Of a stretch of DNA of 64,000 nucleotides, positions 8,696-16,593 are shown in pieces (position 1 is the stretch's first letter; each line of letters starts with the position of its first letter). This DNA is from Gemmatimonadaceae bacterium (lineage in GTDB: Bacteria; Latescibacterota; UBA2968; UBA8231), in the NCBI GenBank assembly GCA_026706075.1, contig JAPOZM010000093.1, forward strand, positions 1 to 64,000, in the 5' to 3' direction. The translations under genes were made by a program, and so were the position numbers. The notes beneath the pieces are model-generated. The model had not been told where the DNA came from, made no database searches, and saw only the letters and a list, made by a program, of their open reading frames with translations.

Positions 8696-9859
8696 CTATT
8701 CCCCTCCGACGCCCCGCCGGGTCTCCTCCACCACAAGGTCCACCACCGCCCTCAGGGCCTCCTCTTCGGAGTCGCCCTCCAGGCGGCGCAGCCGGAAGTG
8801 GTCGATCTGGCGGTCGGCGCCGGCGCCGTTGCGCACCAGGTGCAGGACGTGGCCCAGCTCGGCCCGGCAGCCGAGGGCCTCGGCCTCGTCCGCCAGATCT
8901 TCCACGAGGGCGGCGGCGTACTCCTCGATGTCCATGCGCCCGGCCCCGTCGGTGTTGCCCAGAAAAGCCAGGAGTCCGTAGCGCTGGGCCAGCCAGCAGT
9001 TCTCGGCGATGAGCTCCGTGGGCGGCTCCGGCGGCAGGCCCCCCTCGCGGTCCTGGCGCAGCAGGCGGCGCACGAGGCAGGCGTAGAGAGCCACGACGCT
9101 CACGGCGTCGTCGATGGTCTGGCAGACGTCGCACACGCGCAGCTCCACGGTGGGATAGCTCCGGGAAGGGCGGATGTCCCACCACAGCTCGCTGCTGTCC
9201 TCGATGAAGTCCATGCGGCGGTAGTGGGCCACGAGTCCTTCGAACTCGTCCCAGGAGCCGAGGGGACCCGGCAGGCCGGTGCGCGGCAGGCTGCCGAAGA
9301 TGGTCAGCCGGTAGGACTTGAAGCCGGTCTCGCGGCCGCTGCTGAAGGGCGAGGAGGCGGAGAGGGCGTGGAGCAGCGGCAGGTGGCGCCGCAGGGCGGT
9401 CATGACCCGTACCCGGCTGTCCGGGTCACCGAAGCCGGCGTGGACGTGCATGCCGCCCACGAGCAGCTCCCGGACCGCCTGCTGGTAGGTCATGGCGAAC
9501 TGCTCGTAGCGCTGGCCGGCGGTGACGACCTGGCGGTCCCAGGCGGCGAAGGGATGGGTGGAGGCGGCCAGGACCGCGGCGCCGTGGCTCGCCGCCGCGT
9601 CGAGGACCAGGCGGCGGGTCTCGTCGAGGGCGGTGCGGATCTCGGCCACCGACCCGCAGACCCGGGTGGTGGTCTCGATCTGGGAGCGGAGGAACTCGGC
9701 CACCACCTTGTGGGGGCCGCTCGCTTCCCGGCAGGCTTCGAAGATGCCGCGGTCCGGGTCGGGCAGGAGGTCGCGGGTGCCGGGGTCGACGAGGAAGAAC
9801 TCCTCCTCGACCCCGAGCTCTATTGCGAGGGAGTCTCCGCTGTCGGCCTTCGTGCTCAT
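8696..9859 (-). CDS. ybdK: YbdK-type carboxylate-amine ligase (glutamate-cysteine ligase GCS2 family)
   Basis: A 387-aa enzyme of the GCS2/YbdK family, which joins a carboxylate to an amine using ATP (weak gamma-glutamylcysteine synthesis in the E. coli homologue). The diagnostic start GVEEEFFLVDP is present at about residues 16-26, followed by the substrate-site motif GGMHVHAGF and the late core segment SYPTVELRVCDV. Length matches the family (about 370-390 aa). ATG 9859. It is the last gene of a minus-strand run after ubiA, hisS and a TIM-barrel isomerase, but 95 bp separate it from the latter, so co-transcription is uncertain. The true acceptor in this organism is not evident from context. 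Confidence 0.9.
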   Translation of the reverse strand: MSTKADSGDSLAIELGVEEEFFLVDPGTRDLLPDPDRGIFEACREASGPHKVVAEFLRSQIETTTRVCGSVAEIRTALDETRRLVLDAAASHGAAVLAASTHPFAAWDRQVVTAGQRYEQFAMTYQQAVRELLVGGMHVHAGFGDPDSRVRVMTALRRHLPLLHALSASSPFSSGRETGFKSYRLTIFGSLPRTGLPGPLGSWDEFEGLVAHYRRMDFIEDSSELWWDIRPSRSYPTVELRVCDVCQTIDDAVSVVALYACLVRRLLRQDREGGLPPEPPTELIAENCWLAQRYGLLAFLGNTDGAGRMDIEEYAAALVEDLADEAEALGCRAELGHVLHLVRNGAGADRQIDHFRLRRLEGDSEEEALRAVVDLVVEETRRGVGGE

Positions 9860-9954
9860 GCCGGACTAGATGGAGCTTCGACCGCCCGCGGTCAAATGGG
9901 ATCGGCCGCCGGGGACCCCCGGCACCGGCGGCGGTTCGGGCCGGGGCGCGGGGG

Positions 9955-10974
9955 TCAGCCGCGGGCCACCTCCCGGACGATCGGGATCCCCCCGGCCAGC
10001 CCGCGCAGAAAGCGCACCGAGGCCTCGAACTGCTCCATCTCCCAGGCGGCGCAGAGCCCGGGCGGCTGCCCGCGCTCGTGGGGGGTGCGCCACTCTTCGG
10101 CCGCCGGCCTCGCCGCCCGGTGCAGGTCGGCGAGGGCCTCCACCGCCCCGGGCAGGAAGGGCCGCTCGGGCCAGGTCTCCCACCAGTCCGGCTCCAGCAG
10201 GCGGACGTGCCGCGCCGTGGTGGCCCCCAGCTCGATGCATCCCTGCACCCCGGGGGACTCGGCCTGGAACCAGGCGAGCATCGCCGCCCAGTCGACGAGA
10301 CCGTCGCCGAGGGCGCAGCGGACCAGGCGGTACCCCGACTCGGCGGGATGGACACGGTAGTCCTTCAGGTGCACGTGCTTGAGGAAGGGCCGCAGCTGGC
10401 GGGCGAAGGCGAGGCAGGTCTCGCCGGAGGCGTAGGCGTTGCCCACGTCCATGGTCACCCCCAGACGCTCGCTGCCCACCTGCCCGCAGAGCCATGCCAG
10501 CTCCTGGGAGCAGAGATCCTGGTGGTTCTCGATGCCGATCTCCACGCCGACTTGCCCGGCGTGGTCCGAGGCCCGCTTGAGAGGCTCCACGAGGGCCTGC
10601 AGAAAGGCCTGGCAGCCCTGTCGTCCCAGGGCGCGGCGGTCGCCCTCGAGGAGGCGGGTCAGGGTCGTCCGGACCACCGGCGCCCCCAGCTCGGCGGCCA
10701 GGTCGAGGGTCCGCGTCAGGGACGAGATGTCCGCGGCGTAGTCGTCGCTCCCGGTGTCGAGGAAGAGGGCGAGTCCGCGGGCCTCCAGGCGATGGCGCAG
10801 GGACCGGCGCCCGGCGGGGGACATGCCGTCGAACCAGTCCGGGGGGCCTTCGACGCCGGCCAGGCCGTGGGCGCGGGCCAGCTCCATCAACCCCTCCAGG
10901 CTCCGCGGGTCGAGTCCTCGTCCGGCCCTCGGGTGCAGACCGGAGAAGCTCCATGCGCTCAGGCCGACCCTCAC
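9955..10974 (-). CDS. Sugar phosphate isomerase/epimerase-like TIM-barrel protein
   Basis: A 339-aa xylose-isomerase-like TIM barrel (AP endonuclease 2 superfamily). It shows the barrel order with acidic and His metal-site candidates: GVEIGIENHQDL (strand with Glu and His), GVTMDVGNAY (Asp) and FLKHVHLKDYRV (His-x-His). The N-terminus RVGLSAWSFSG is a typical first strand. The start is GTG 10974, 13 nt downstream of the hisS stop, so it probably shares that transcript. Members include tagatose and hydroxypyruvate epimerases and inosose dehydratases; nothing here narrows the substrate. The genomic link to hisS looks incidental. Confidence 0.85.
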   Translation of the reverse strand: MRVGLSAWSFSGLHPRAGRGLDPRSLEGLMELARAHGLAGVEGPPDWFDGMSPAGRRSLRHRLEARGLALFLDTGSDDYAADISSLTRTLDLAAELGAPVVRTTLTRLLEGDRRALGRQGCQAFLQALVEPLKRASDHAGQVGVEIGIENHQDLCSQELAWLCGQVGSERLGVTMDVGNAYASGETCLAFARQLRPFLKHVHLKDYRVHPAESGYRLVRCALGDGLVDWAAMLAWFQAESPGVQGCIELGATTARHVRLLEPDWWETWPERPFLPGAVEALADLHRAARPAAEEWRTPHERGQPPGLCAAWEMEQFEASVRFLRGLAGGIPIVREVARG

Positions 10975-10987
10975 ACGGCCCTCCCGG

Positions 10988-12247
10988 TCAGCCCAGCTCT
11001 TCGGGACGCCGCTCCACCTCTTCGCCGGTGGACAGGTCGCGCACCTTCAGGACGCCGCGCTCCCACTCCTCGGGGGCCAGCAGCACCAGCCGGGCGGCGC
11101 CGGCCGCGTCGGCGTGGCGGAAAGCCCACTTCATGCGCCGCTCCTCGAGGATCAGGTCGACGGAGCGCCCGGACCGCCGCAGTCGCGCGGCCACCTCCAT
11201 GGCCGGGGCCCGCAGGTCGGCGGCAAAGGCGAAGACCACGTCGTCGATACGCCCGGGCAGCTCCGGCAGCCGGCCCAGGTCCTTCAGCAGCTCCATGATC
11301 ACCGCGTCGCCGAAGCCGAAGCCGCAGGCCGGCACGTCCCGCCCCCCGAAGGCCGACAGCAGCCGGTCGTAGCGGCCGCCGCCGCACAGGGCCCGCCACT
11401 CGCCCCGCGCCGGGAAGGCCTCGAAGACAACGCCCGTGTAGTAGGCCAGGCCGCGCACGAGGGAGGGATCGAAGCGGAGCCAGCCGTCGCACCCGTAGGC
11501 GGCGGCCAGCTCGAAGAGGCGCTCCAGGTCCTGCAGCCCCTGCTCGTCCCCGCCCAGGGCCCGGGCCTCCTCCAGGGTCGCGCAGGAGGCGAACTCGAGG
11601 GCGCGGTCGATCACGGCGGCCTCGACGCCGAGGCTCCCCAGCTCCTCCTCCACCGCCTCGCGGGGCACCTTCTCCAGCTTGTCCAGGAGCACGCAGACCG
11701 GGCCGAAGAGGTCGTCTCCCACCCCCTCCGCCTGGAGGAGGCCCTCGAGCAGGCGCCGGCTGGAGACGCGCACGTCCACGTCTCCCGCGGTGAGCCCCAC
11801 GTCCTCGAAGAGGGCCACGGCGGCGGCCAGCAGCTCCGCCTCGGCCGTGACCCCGGGGACGCCGAAGACGTCCATGTTCCACTGGAAGTGCTCCCGGCGG
11901 CGGCCCCGGGTCATGCGCTCGTAGCGCCAGCACTGGGGAACGCTGAACCACTTGATCGGCAGGCCGAGGGCCCCGCCCCTCTGCAGCACCATGCGCGCCA
12001 GGGAGGGGGTCATCTCCGGCCGCAGGGCCAGGTCGCGGCCGGACTTGTCCTGGAAGGTGTAGATCTGGTCGACGATCTCCTCGCCGGCCTTGCGCACGTA
12101 AAGGTCGGCGGACTCGACCACGGGCGCGTCGTACTCCTCGAACCCGAAGCGGCGGGCCACCTCCCGGAAGCGGCCGTGGAGCCAGGAGCGCAGGCGCATC
12201 TCGGCGGGGTAGAAGTCGCGGGTGCCGCGCGGTGGCGAGAGGTTCAT
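10988..12247 (-). CDS. hisS: Histidine-tRNA ligase
   Basis: A 419-aa class II aminoacyl-tRNA synthetase that charges tRNA-His. It begins NLSPPRGTRDFYP. Motif 2 is CWRYERMTRGRRREHFQ, with an Arg/His-rich loop. The histidine-specific signatures are LVRGLAYYTGVVFE and CGGGRYDRL. The motif 3 region is GFGFGDAVI, and an anticodon-binding domain forms the last 90 residues. ATG 12247 is taken as start because homology begins there; the open frame upstream runs antisense-like through the ubiA gene and is not coding. It lies between ubiA (62 bp upstream) and the isomerase gene in a minus-strand run. Confidence 0.96.
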   Translation of the reverse strand: MNLSPPRGTRDFYPAEMRLRSWLHGRFREVARRFGFEEYDAPVVESADLYVRKAGEEIVDQIYTFQDKSGRDLALRPEMTPSLARMVLQRGGALGLPIKWFSVPQCWRYERMTRGRRREHFQWNMDVFGVPGVTAEAELLAAAVALFEDVGLTAGDVDVRVSSRRLLEGLLQAEGVGDDLFGPVCVLLDKLEKVPREAVEEELGSLGVEAAVIDRALEFASCATLEEARALGGDEQGLQDLERLFELAAAYGCDGWLRFDPSLVRGLAYYTGVVFEAFPARGEWRALCGGGRYDRLLSAFGGRDVPACGFGFGDAVIMELLKDLGRLPELPGRIDDVVFAFAADLRAPAMEVAARLRRSGRSVDLILEERRMKWAFRHADAAGAARLVLLAPEEWERGVLKVRDLSTGEEVERRPEELG

Positions 12248-12309
12248 GCGCAAAAGGGTCGGAGCCGGACCCGACGGTGGCAAGCGGGCGGCCGGCCGAA
12301 GGCCGTCGG

Positions 12310-13173
12310 TCACCCGCCGCGGTCCACGAGCTCGCCGAGGACGACGGCGGCCAGGCCGAGGACCATCCCCGGCAGCAGCCGGCGGCTCTGCCTTCCCGCG
12401 GACGGACTGCCTCGCCAGAGATCGCGGCAGGTCCGGGCCAGGAGCACGTCGAGGAGGACCACGGGAGCCAGGTAGCCCCAGCCGTAGATCCCCAGGAGCG
12501 CCGGCAGCGGAGCGGCCAGGGCCGTGACCGCGAGGAGGGCCGCGGCCGCCCGCTCCGCCGCGCGCTCCCCTCGGAGGCTGGCCAGGGTGCGCGCTCCGTG
12601 CACGCGGTCGCCCTCCACGTCCTCGGCTCCCTTGAGGATCTCGCGCCCCAGGTGGTAGACCAGGGCGAAGGCCGCCGGGACCCACCAGCGGCCGCCGCCC
12701 CCCGCGGCGACGGCGCCGTACGGGAAGGTGGCCGCCGCCAGCAGGCTGACCAGGAGATTCCCCGCGAGCCCCAGACGCTTCCACCACCAGTTGTAGAGGG
12801 CCAGCCCCGCGGCGACGGCGAAGGCGATCGCCCCGGGCGCCAGGCCGACGACGAAGGCGGTCCCGAGGCCGGCGGCCCCGAGGCCGGTGGACAGCACCAG
12901 GGCCGCCGCGGGGGAGAGGCGCCCCGATGGCAGCGGCCGGTCGGGGCGGTTGACGCGGTCGGCGGGCAGGTCGAGCACGTCGTTGAGGCCGTTGCCGGCG
13001 GCGGCCACGGCGGCGGCGGCGGCGGCGGCGGCAGCGACCCCGGCCGTGGCGTGGGGATGACCCGAGGCGAGGGCCCCGACCCACACCGAGACCGCGGTGA
13101 GAGCGCAGTTCGGGGGCCTCGCGAGGGCGGCGGCCGCCGCGGTCCGGAGCCGCAGGCGGGAGAGTCCCTTCAC
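12310..13173 (-). CDS. UbiA-family prenyltransferase
   Basis: A 287-aa integral membrane prenyltransferase. The first Asp-rich metal/diphosphate motif reads NGLNDVLDLPADRVNRPDRP, followed by the family's conserved LPSGRLS. The second Asp-rich motif is REILKGAEDVEGD. About eight to nine hydrophobic segments are visible, including an alanine run at about 46-58. The family attaches isoprenoid chains to aromatic acceptors or to glycerol phosphates; the pattern is closest to the digeranylgeranylglyceryl-phosphate-synthase/UbiA-like group, but the acceptor cannot be read from sequence. GTG 13173 start. It is divergent from the HU-like gene and first in the run ubiA-hisS-isomerase. Confidence 0.88.
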   Translation of the reverse strand: MKGLSRLRLRTAAAAALARPPNCALTAVSVWVGALASGHPHATAGVAAAAAAAAAVAAAGNGLNDVLDLPADRVNRPDRPLPSGRLSPAAALVLSTGLGAAGLGTAFVVGLAPGAIAFAVAAGLALYNWWWKRLGLAGNLLVSLLAAATFPYGAVAAGGGGRWWVPAAFALVYHLGREILKGAEDVEGDRVHGARTLASLRGERAAERAAAALLAVTALAAPLPALLGIYGWGYLAPVVLLDVLLARTCRDLWRGSPSAGRQSRRLLPGMVLGLAAVVLGELVDRGG

Positions 13174-13264
13174 GCCGCGGCGCCCTCCTCCCGGGAGGCC
13201 TTGCCGAAGCGGGTGTTTCTTGAGCTAACCCATTGAAAAAAAAGGCGCTTCTCAAAGAAATAGC

Positions 13265-13294
13265 TTGACATGGCCGCCGGGGCCGGAGTATGTT
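13265..13294 (+). promoter_or_regulatory. Promoter of the HU-like gene
   Basis: TTGACA (13265-13270), 18-bp spacer, TATGTT (13289-13294), within a short AT-rich island (13215-13325) that stands out from the GC-rich surroundings. Both hexamers are the same as those of the BlaI promoter at 997-1025. Predicted start near 13301, leaving a leader of about 55 nt. Confidence 0.6.
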
Positions 13295-13355
13295 GTGCAA
13301 CCACTTTATTACCAATAACTAAGGTCACATTTCACCACCCGGTCTGCGCCTCCCG

Positions 13356-13745
13356 ATGACTACCCCCCCGACCCCGAGTTGCGGTCCCTTGTCCACCATC
13401 ACCAAGAAGGACCTGGCCCTTCTCGTCAGCCAGAACACGGGCTGCAAGAAGAACCTGGCCGCCAAGATGGTGGACAGCCTCTTCGTCGCCATGCGCGACA
13501 GCCTGATCGAGGGCAACCGCATCGAGATTCGGGGGTTCGGTGTCTTCCAGGTCAAGGACACCCGCCCCAAGCCGGCGGCCCGGAACCCCCGCACGGGCGA
13601 GATCATCTACGTCCCCGCCCGCCGCAAGACGCACTTCAAGCCCGGCCGCCTCCTCAAGGAGGCCCTGCACCGGGCCCGGGACCCCGGCGGGACCTTCGCT
13701 CTCCCCCTCCACCTCGACGACGAAGACGACGACGACGAGCGGTAG
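13356..13745 (+). CDS. HU/IHF-family DNA-binding protein with acidic tail
   Basis: A 129-aa nucleoid protein. The core matches HU/IHF: TITKKDLALLVSQNTG, then EIRGFGVFQVKDTRPK, the Pro-bearing DNA-clamp arm ARNPRTGEIIYVPARR, and HFKPGRLLKEAL. It goes on past the usual 90-95 residues with a linker and a strongly acidic end (DDEDDDDER). ATG 13356 is used, giving an N-terminal extension of about 12 residues; a TTG at 13389 would give a more standard HU start, and neither has a clear ribosome site. The acidic tail might tune DNA binding or contact partners; that is inference. A strong promoter precedes it, as expected for an abundant protein. Confidence 0.92.
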   Translation: MTTPPTPSCGPLSTITKKDLALLVSQNTGCKKNLAAKMVDSLFVAMRDSLIEGNRIEIRGFGVFQVKDTRPKPAARNPRTGEIIYVPARRKTHFKPGRLLKEALHRARDPGGTFALPLHLDDEDDDDER

Positions 13746-13759
13746 CGCGCCGCCGCCCG

Positions 13760-14407
13760 TCACTCCGCTTCCAGGATCGCCCGCACCTGCTCGCGCCAGT
13801 CGCCGGGCAGGCGCACCGCCCCTTCCACCCGCATCCCCTCCACCAGCGAGCCCAGGATCCGCCGCCGCTCGGCGAACTCCGGGACCGTGCGCCGCACGTG
13901 CTCGCGGGCCCGGCCGAGGGCGGTCAGGTACTCGGCGAACTCCTGCCCGAAGAGGCCCTCCAGGTTCTGGCGGAGGCGGCTGGACAGGGTCGGGCTGGCG
14001 TTGCTGGTGCTGATGCTGATGCGCAGGGGACCGGCGGCCACGAGGGCGCCCATGCCGAAGTGGGAACGGTCCGGGTCGTCGTAGGTGTTGACGAGGATGC
14101 CGCGCTCCCGGCAGGCGTCCCAGACCTCGTCACAGAGGGCGGCGTCGCTGCGCACCGTGTTCATCACCAGGAAGACCTCGTCGAGGTCGGCGGCCCGGTA
14201 GCGCCGGGAGTGCAGCTCCAGCCGGCCGCGGTCGTGCCAGTCGCGCAGCGCCGCCGTCGCCTCGGGGCTGACCACGCGGAGCCGGGCCCCGGCGTCGACC
14301 AGACGCCCGGACTTGTCCTCGGCCTCGGCCCCGCCGCCGACGACCAGGCAGCGGCGGCCGCGCACGTCGAGGCCGACCTGGAAGAGGGGGTTCAGGCCGC
14401 CGGTCAC
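13760..14407 (-). CDS. Precorrin-2 dehydrogenase / sirohydrochlorin ferrochelatase (siroheme synthase N-terminal type)
   Basis: A 215-aa CysG-N/Met8-like protein that oxidises precorrin-2 with NAD and inserts iron to give siroheme. The N-terminal Rossmann motif is CLVVGGGAEAEDKSGRL. The catalytic-domain segment FLVMNTVRSDAALCDEV and the conserved NTYDDPDRSHFGMGALV follow. The family's ISISTSNASPTLSSRLR is intact. Length fits the stand-alone enzyme (about 200-220 aa), without the methyltransferase half. Start is GTG 14407, overlapping the moaB-like stop (GTGA), so it is the third gene of rhodanese-moaB-siroheme. Siroheme serves sulfite/nitrite reductases, which are not in the window. Confidence 0.9.
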   Translation of the reverse strand: MTGGLNPLFQVGLDVRGRRCLVVGGGAEAEDKSGRLVDAGARLRVVSPEATAALRDWHDRGRLELHSRRYRAADLDEVFLVMNTVRSDAALCDEVWDACRERGILVNTYDDPDRSHFGMGALVAAGPLRISISTSNASPTLSSRLRQNLEGLFGQEFAEYLTALGRAREHVRRTVPEFAERRRILGSLVEGMRVEGAVRLPGDWREQVRAILEAE

Positions 14408-14913
14408 CGTCTGGGGGAAATGGTGTGGACCAGGTGGGCGAGCTCCGGCAGGATGAGCTTGTCCATGGCCAGGCGCACGGCCCCGGTCGAGCCGGGCAGG
14501 GAGATCAGGATCCGCCCCCGGTAGGTGCCGGCCGTGGCGCGGGACATGATGGCCGCCGCTCCGATCTCCTCGAAGGAGAGGGCGCGGAAGATCTCGCCGA
14601 AGCCGGGCAGCCGCTTGTCGAGCATGTTGTCGACGACCTCGAAGGTGTTGTCCCGGGGCGCGATGCCGGTACCGCCGTTGAGGATCAGGGCCTGGCAGCC
14701 GCCCTTCTCGAGGGCCATCGCCATCTCGCCCTTGATCTGCCGGGCCGTGTCCTTGACGATGGCGTAGTGGACCACCTTGTGGCCGGCGCCGGTGAGGCGC
14801 TCCCTGATGAGACCTCCGCTCTTGTCGCTGTCGCGGTCGCGGGTGTCGCTGACGGTGATCACCGCCACCCCCACCTGGTCCGGCGCTGCCTCGCGGTGCT
14901 CTACGTGGCTCAT
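14404..14913 (-). CDS. moaB: MoaB/MogA-family molybdopterin adenylyltransferase-like protein
   Basis: A 169-aa protein of the MoaB/MogA fold, which adenylylates molybdopterin before metal insertion. Diagnostic motifs: VAVITVSDTRDRDSDKSG near the start, LILNGGTGIAPRDNTFE in the middle, and SRATAGTYRGRILISLPGS near the end. Length is standard. ATG 14913 overlaps the upstream rhodanese stop by ATGA, and its stop overlaps the next gene, so all three are translationally coupled. The pairing with sulfurtransferase and siroheme genes suggests a shared role in cofactors for sulfur or nitrogen oxyanion enzymes (inference). Confidence 0.93.
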   Translation of the reverse strand: MSHVEHREAAPDQVGVAVITVSDTRDRDSDKSGGLIRERLTGAGHKVVHYAIVKDTARQIKGEMAMALEKGGCQALILNGGTGIAPRDNTFEVVDNMLDKRLPGFGEIFRALSFEEIGAAAIMSRATAGTYRGRILISLPGSTGAVRLAMDKLILPELAHLVHTISPRR

Positions 14914-15356
14914 GGGGCGTCTCCCGCCCCCGCGGCGAGGGAGGCGTAGCTGCGGCCCTCCGGATCGCCGGAGCCGGTGGGCAGCCCGAGCTCGGCCCAG
15001 CCCCTGGCCAGGCTCTCCCCGGACGGCGAGCGCCGGCCGCCGAAGCCGCCCTTGACGTTGCTCACGTCGGTGTAGCCGGCGGCCTCCAGGATCCCGGCGG
15101 CGGCGGCGGAACGCTGCCCGCTCAGGCAGCCGAGGAGCAGCCGGGCGTCCCTCGGAAAGCGCGCCTCCATGACGGTGAGGAAGTCGGCGTTGGGCGCCAG
15201 GCCCAGGGCCTGGCGGTGCATGACGGGGACGTTGAGGGCGCCGGCGGGGTGGCCTTCCTGGAACTCCGGGACCGAACGCACGTCCACGTAGACATGACCG
15301 CCGCCGGCATCGAGGAGCGCCGCGGCTTCCTCGACTGTGACTTCCTTTTGGCTCAT
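14910..15356 (-). CDS. Rhodanese-like sulfurtransferase
   Basis: A 148-aa single-domain rhodanese. The family pattern is clear: YVDVRSVPEFQEGHPAGALNVP, with the active-site loop at LLLGCLSGQRS (Cys is the persulfide carrier), then AGYTDVSNVKGG. AGGAGG lies a few bases upstream of ATG 15356. It is the first gene of the overlapping minus-strand operon with moaB and the siroheme gene. It may deliver sulfur for cofactor assembly; the sequence does not identify the acceptor. Confidence 0.93.
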   Translation of the reverse strand: MSQKEVTVEEAAALLDAGGGHVYVDVRSVPEFQEGHPAGALNVPVMHRQALGLAPNADFLTVMEARFPRDARLLLGCLSGQRSAAAAGILEAAGYTDVSNVKGGFGGRRSPSGESLARGWAELGLPTGSGDPEGRSYASLAAGAGDAP

Positions 15357-15420
15357 GGGAGAGACCTCCTGGAGGATGAACTCGGGGGACCGGGGCGGGC
15401 CGGCGCTTGCGGCCGCCACC

Positions 15421-15449
15421 TTGACAGAGTCTCCCAAGTACGGCAGACT
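15421..15449 (+). promoter_or_regulatory. Candidate promoter of the RND efflux operon
   Basis: A perfect TTGACA at 15421-15426, then 17 bp and a weak -10 (CAGACT, 15444-15449). The predicted start lies about 16 nt before ATG 15472. The poor -10 suggests that an activator may be needed; that is speculative. Confidence 0.4.
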
Positions 15450-15471
15450 CGCCCTTCCCGATCGCTCCGTA

Positions 15472-16593
15472 ATGTATTGTTTCCAACAACATAGACAACT
15501 TGTGGCCGGCCTCCCGGCGATCCTCCTGGCGGCCCTCGCCGCCTGCGGCCCGATCGGCGGCGCCCAGGACTCCGAAGCGGGCGCGGAGACCGCCGAAGCC
15601 GCCGCCGACTCGGCCCGGACCGACACCACCGCCGGCGCCGTGCCGGTGGAGACCCGGCCGGTCGTGCGCGGCGACATCTCCTCCGCCCTGGTCTTCAGCT
15701 CCACCATCGAGACCGAGGACGCCGTCGAGATCCACCCCGAGGTCAGCGGCCGCGTGGAGGAGGTCGCCGTCGAGGAGGGCGACCAGGTGGCCGCGGGCGA
15801 CCTGCTGGTCCGCCTCGACGCCGAGCAGGCCCGCCTCGAGGACCGCGAGAGCGAGGTCGACCTGCGTCATCTCGAGAGCTCCTTCGGCCGCACCGAGGAG
15901 ATGTTCGGCCGCGGCCTGATCTCGACCCAGGAGTACGAGGACCAGCAGTTCGAGCTCGAGCGCGCGCGCCTGCGCCGCGAGCGGGCCGGACTCGCCCTCG
16001 CCCACACCGCGATCCGCGCCCCCTTCTCGGGGGTCATCACCTCCCGCGGGGTGCAGACCGGGGCCCGCGTGTCGCCGGCGGTCAAGCTCTTCGACCTGGT
16101 CAAGCTCGACGACATGATCGCCCGGGTGCACGTGCCCGGACGCTACCTGATGCAGGTGAGCATCGGCCAGCCGGCCACGGTCTCCAGCGACTTCCTGGAC
16201 GACGTGGACTGCCCCGCGTACGTGAAGCGGATCAGCCCCGTCGTCGATCCCCGGTCCGGCACCTTCAAGGTCACCGTGGGCGTGCAGGACCCCTGGCGCC
16301 ACCTGCGCCCCGGCATCTTCGTGACCGTGCGCGTCGTCACCGGCACCCACGCCCGGGCGGTGCTGGTGCCCAAGGAGGCCGTCGTCTACGAGGCTGACGA
16401 GCGCTACGTCTTCGTCGTCGAAGGCGGCACGGCCCGGCGCCTGCGCCTCGACGCCGGCTACGAGAACGCCGACTTCGTCGAGGCCCTCTCGGGGCTGTCC
16501 GCCGGCGCCGACGTCATCGTCGTCGGCCAGAAGGGGCTCCGGGACCAGGCCAGCGTCAAGGTCGTCAACCCTCCCGCCCCACCCGCGGGATGA
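15472..16593 (+). CDS. RND efflux periplasmic adaptor (membrane fusion lipoprotein)
   Basis: A 373-aa HlyD/AcrA-type membrane-fusion protein. ATG 15472 gives a lipoprotein signal (YCFQQHRQL, hydrophobic AGLPAILLAALAA, Cys at about residue 23), so it is anchored by lipid; earlier in-frame starts would spoil this. The adaptor core is in order: lipoyl half-motif VSGRVEEVAVEEGDQVAAGD, a short alpha-hairpin (residues about 120-165), the second lipoyl half AIRAPFSGVITSRGVQTG, then beta-barrel and membrane-proximal domains. Its stop overlaps the first pump gene (ATGA). It links the inner-membrane pumps to an outer-membrane channel. No TolC-like gene is present in the window. Confidence 0.93.
   Translation: MYCFQQHRQLVAGLPAILLAALAACGPIGGAQDSEAGAETAEAAADSARTDTTAGAVPVETRPVVRGDISSALVFSSTIETEDAVEIHPEVSGRVEEVAVEEGDQVAAGDLLVRLDAEQARLEDRESEVDLRHLESSFGRTEEMFGRGLISTQEYEDQQFELERARLRRERAGLALAHTAIRAPFSGVITSRGVQTGARVSPAVKLFDLVKLDDMIARVHVPGRYLMQVSIGQPATVSSDFLDDVDCPAYVKRISPVVDPRSGTFKVTVGVQDPWRHLRPGIFVTVRVVTGTHARAVLVPKEAVVYEADERYVFVVEGGTARRLRLDAGYENADFVEALSGLSAGADVIVVGQKGLRDQASVKVVNPPAPPAG

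Noticed and set aside
13316..13322. Half-site resembling the BlaI operator (TAACTAA) near the HU transcription start
   Set aside because: Only one arm, with a mismatch; no partner arm at the right spacing.
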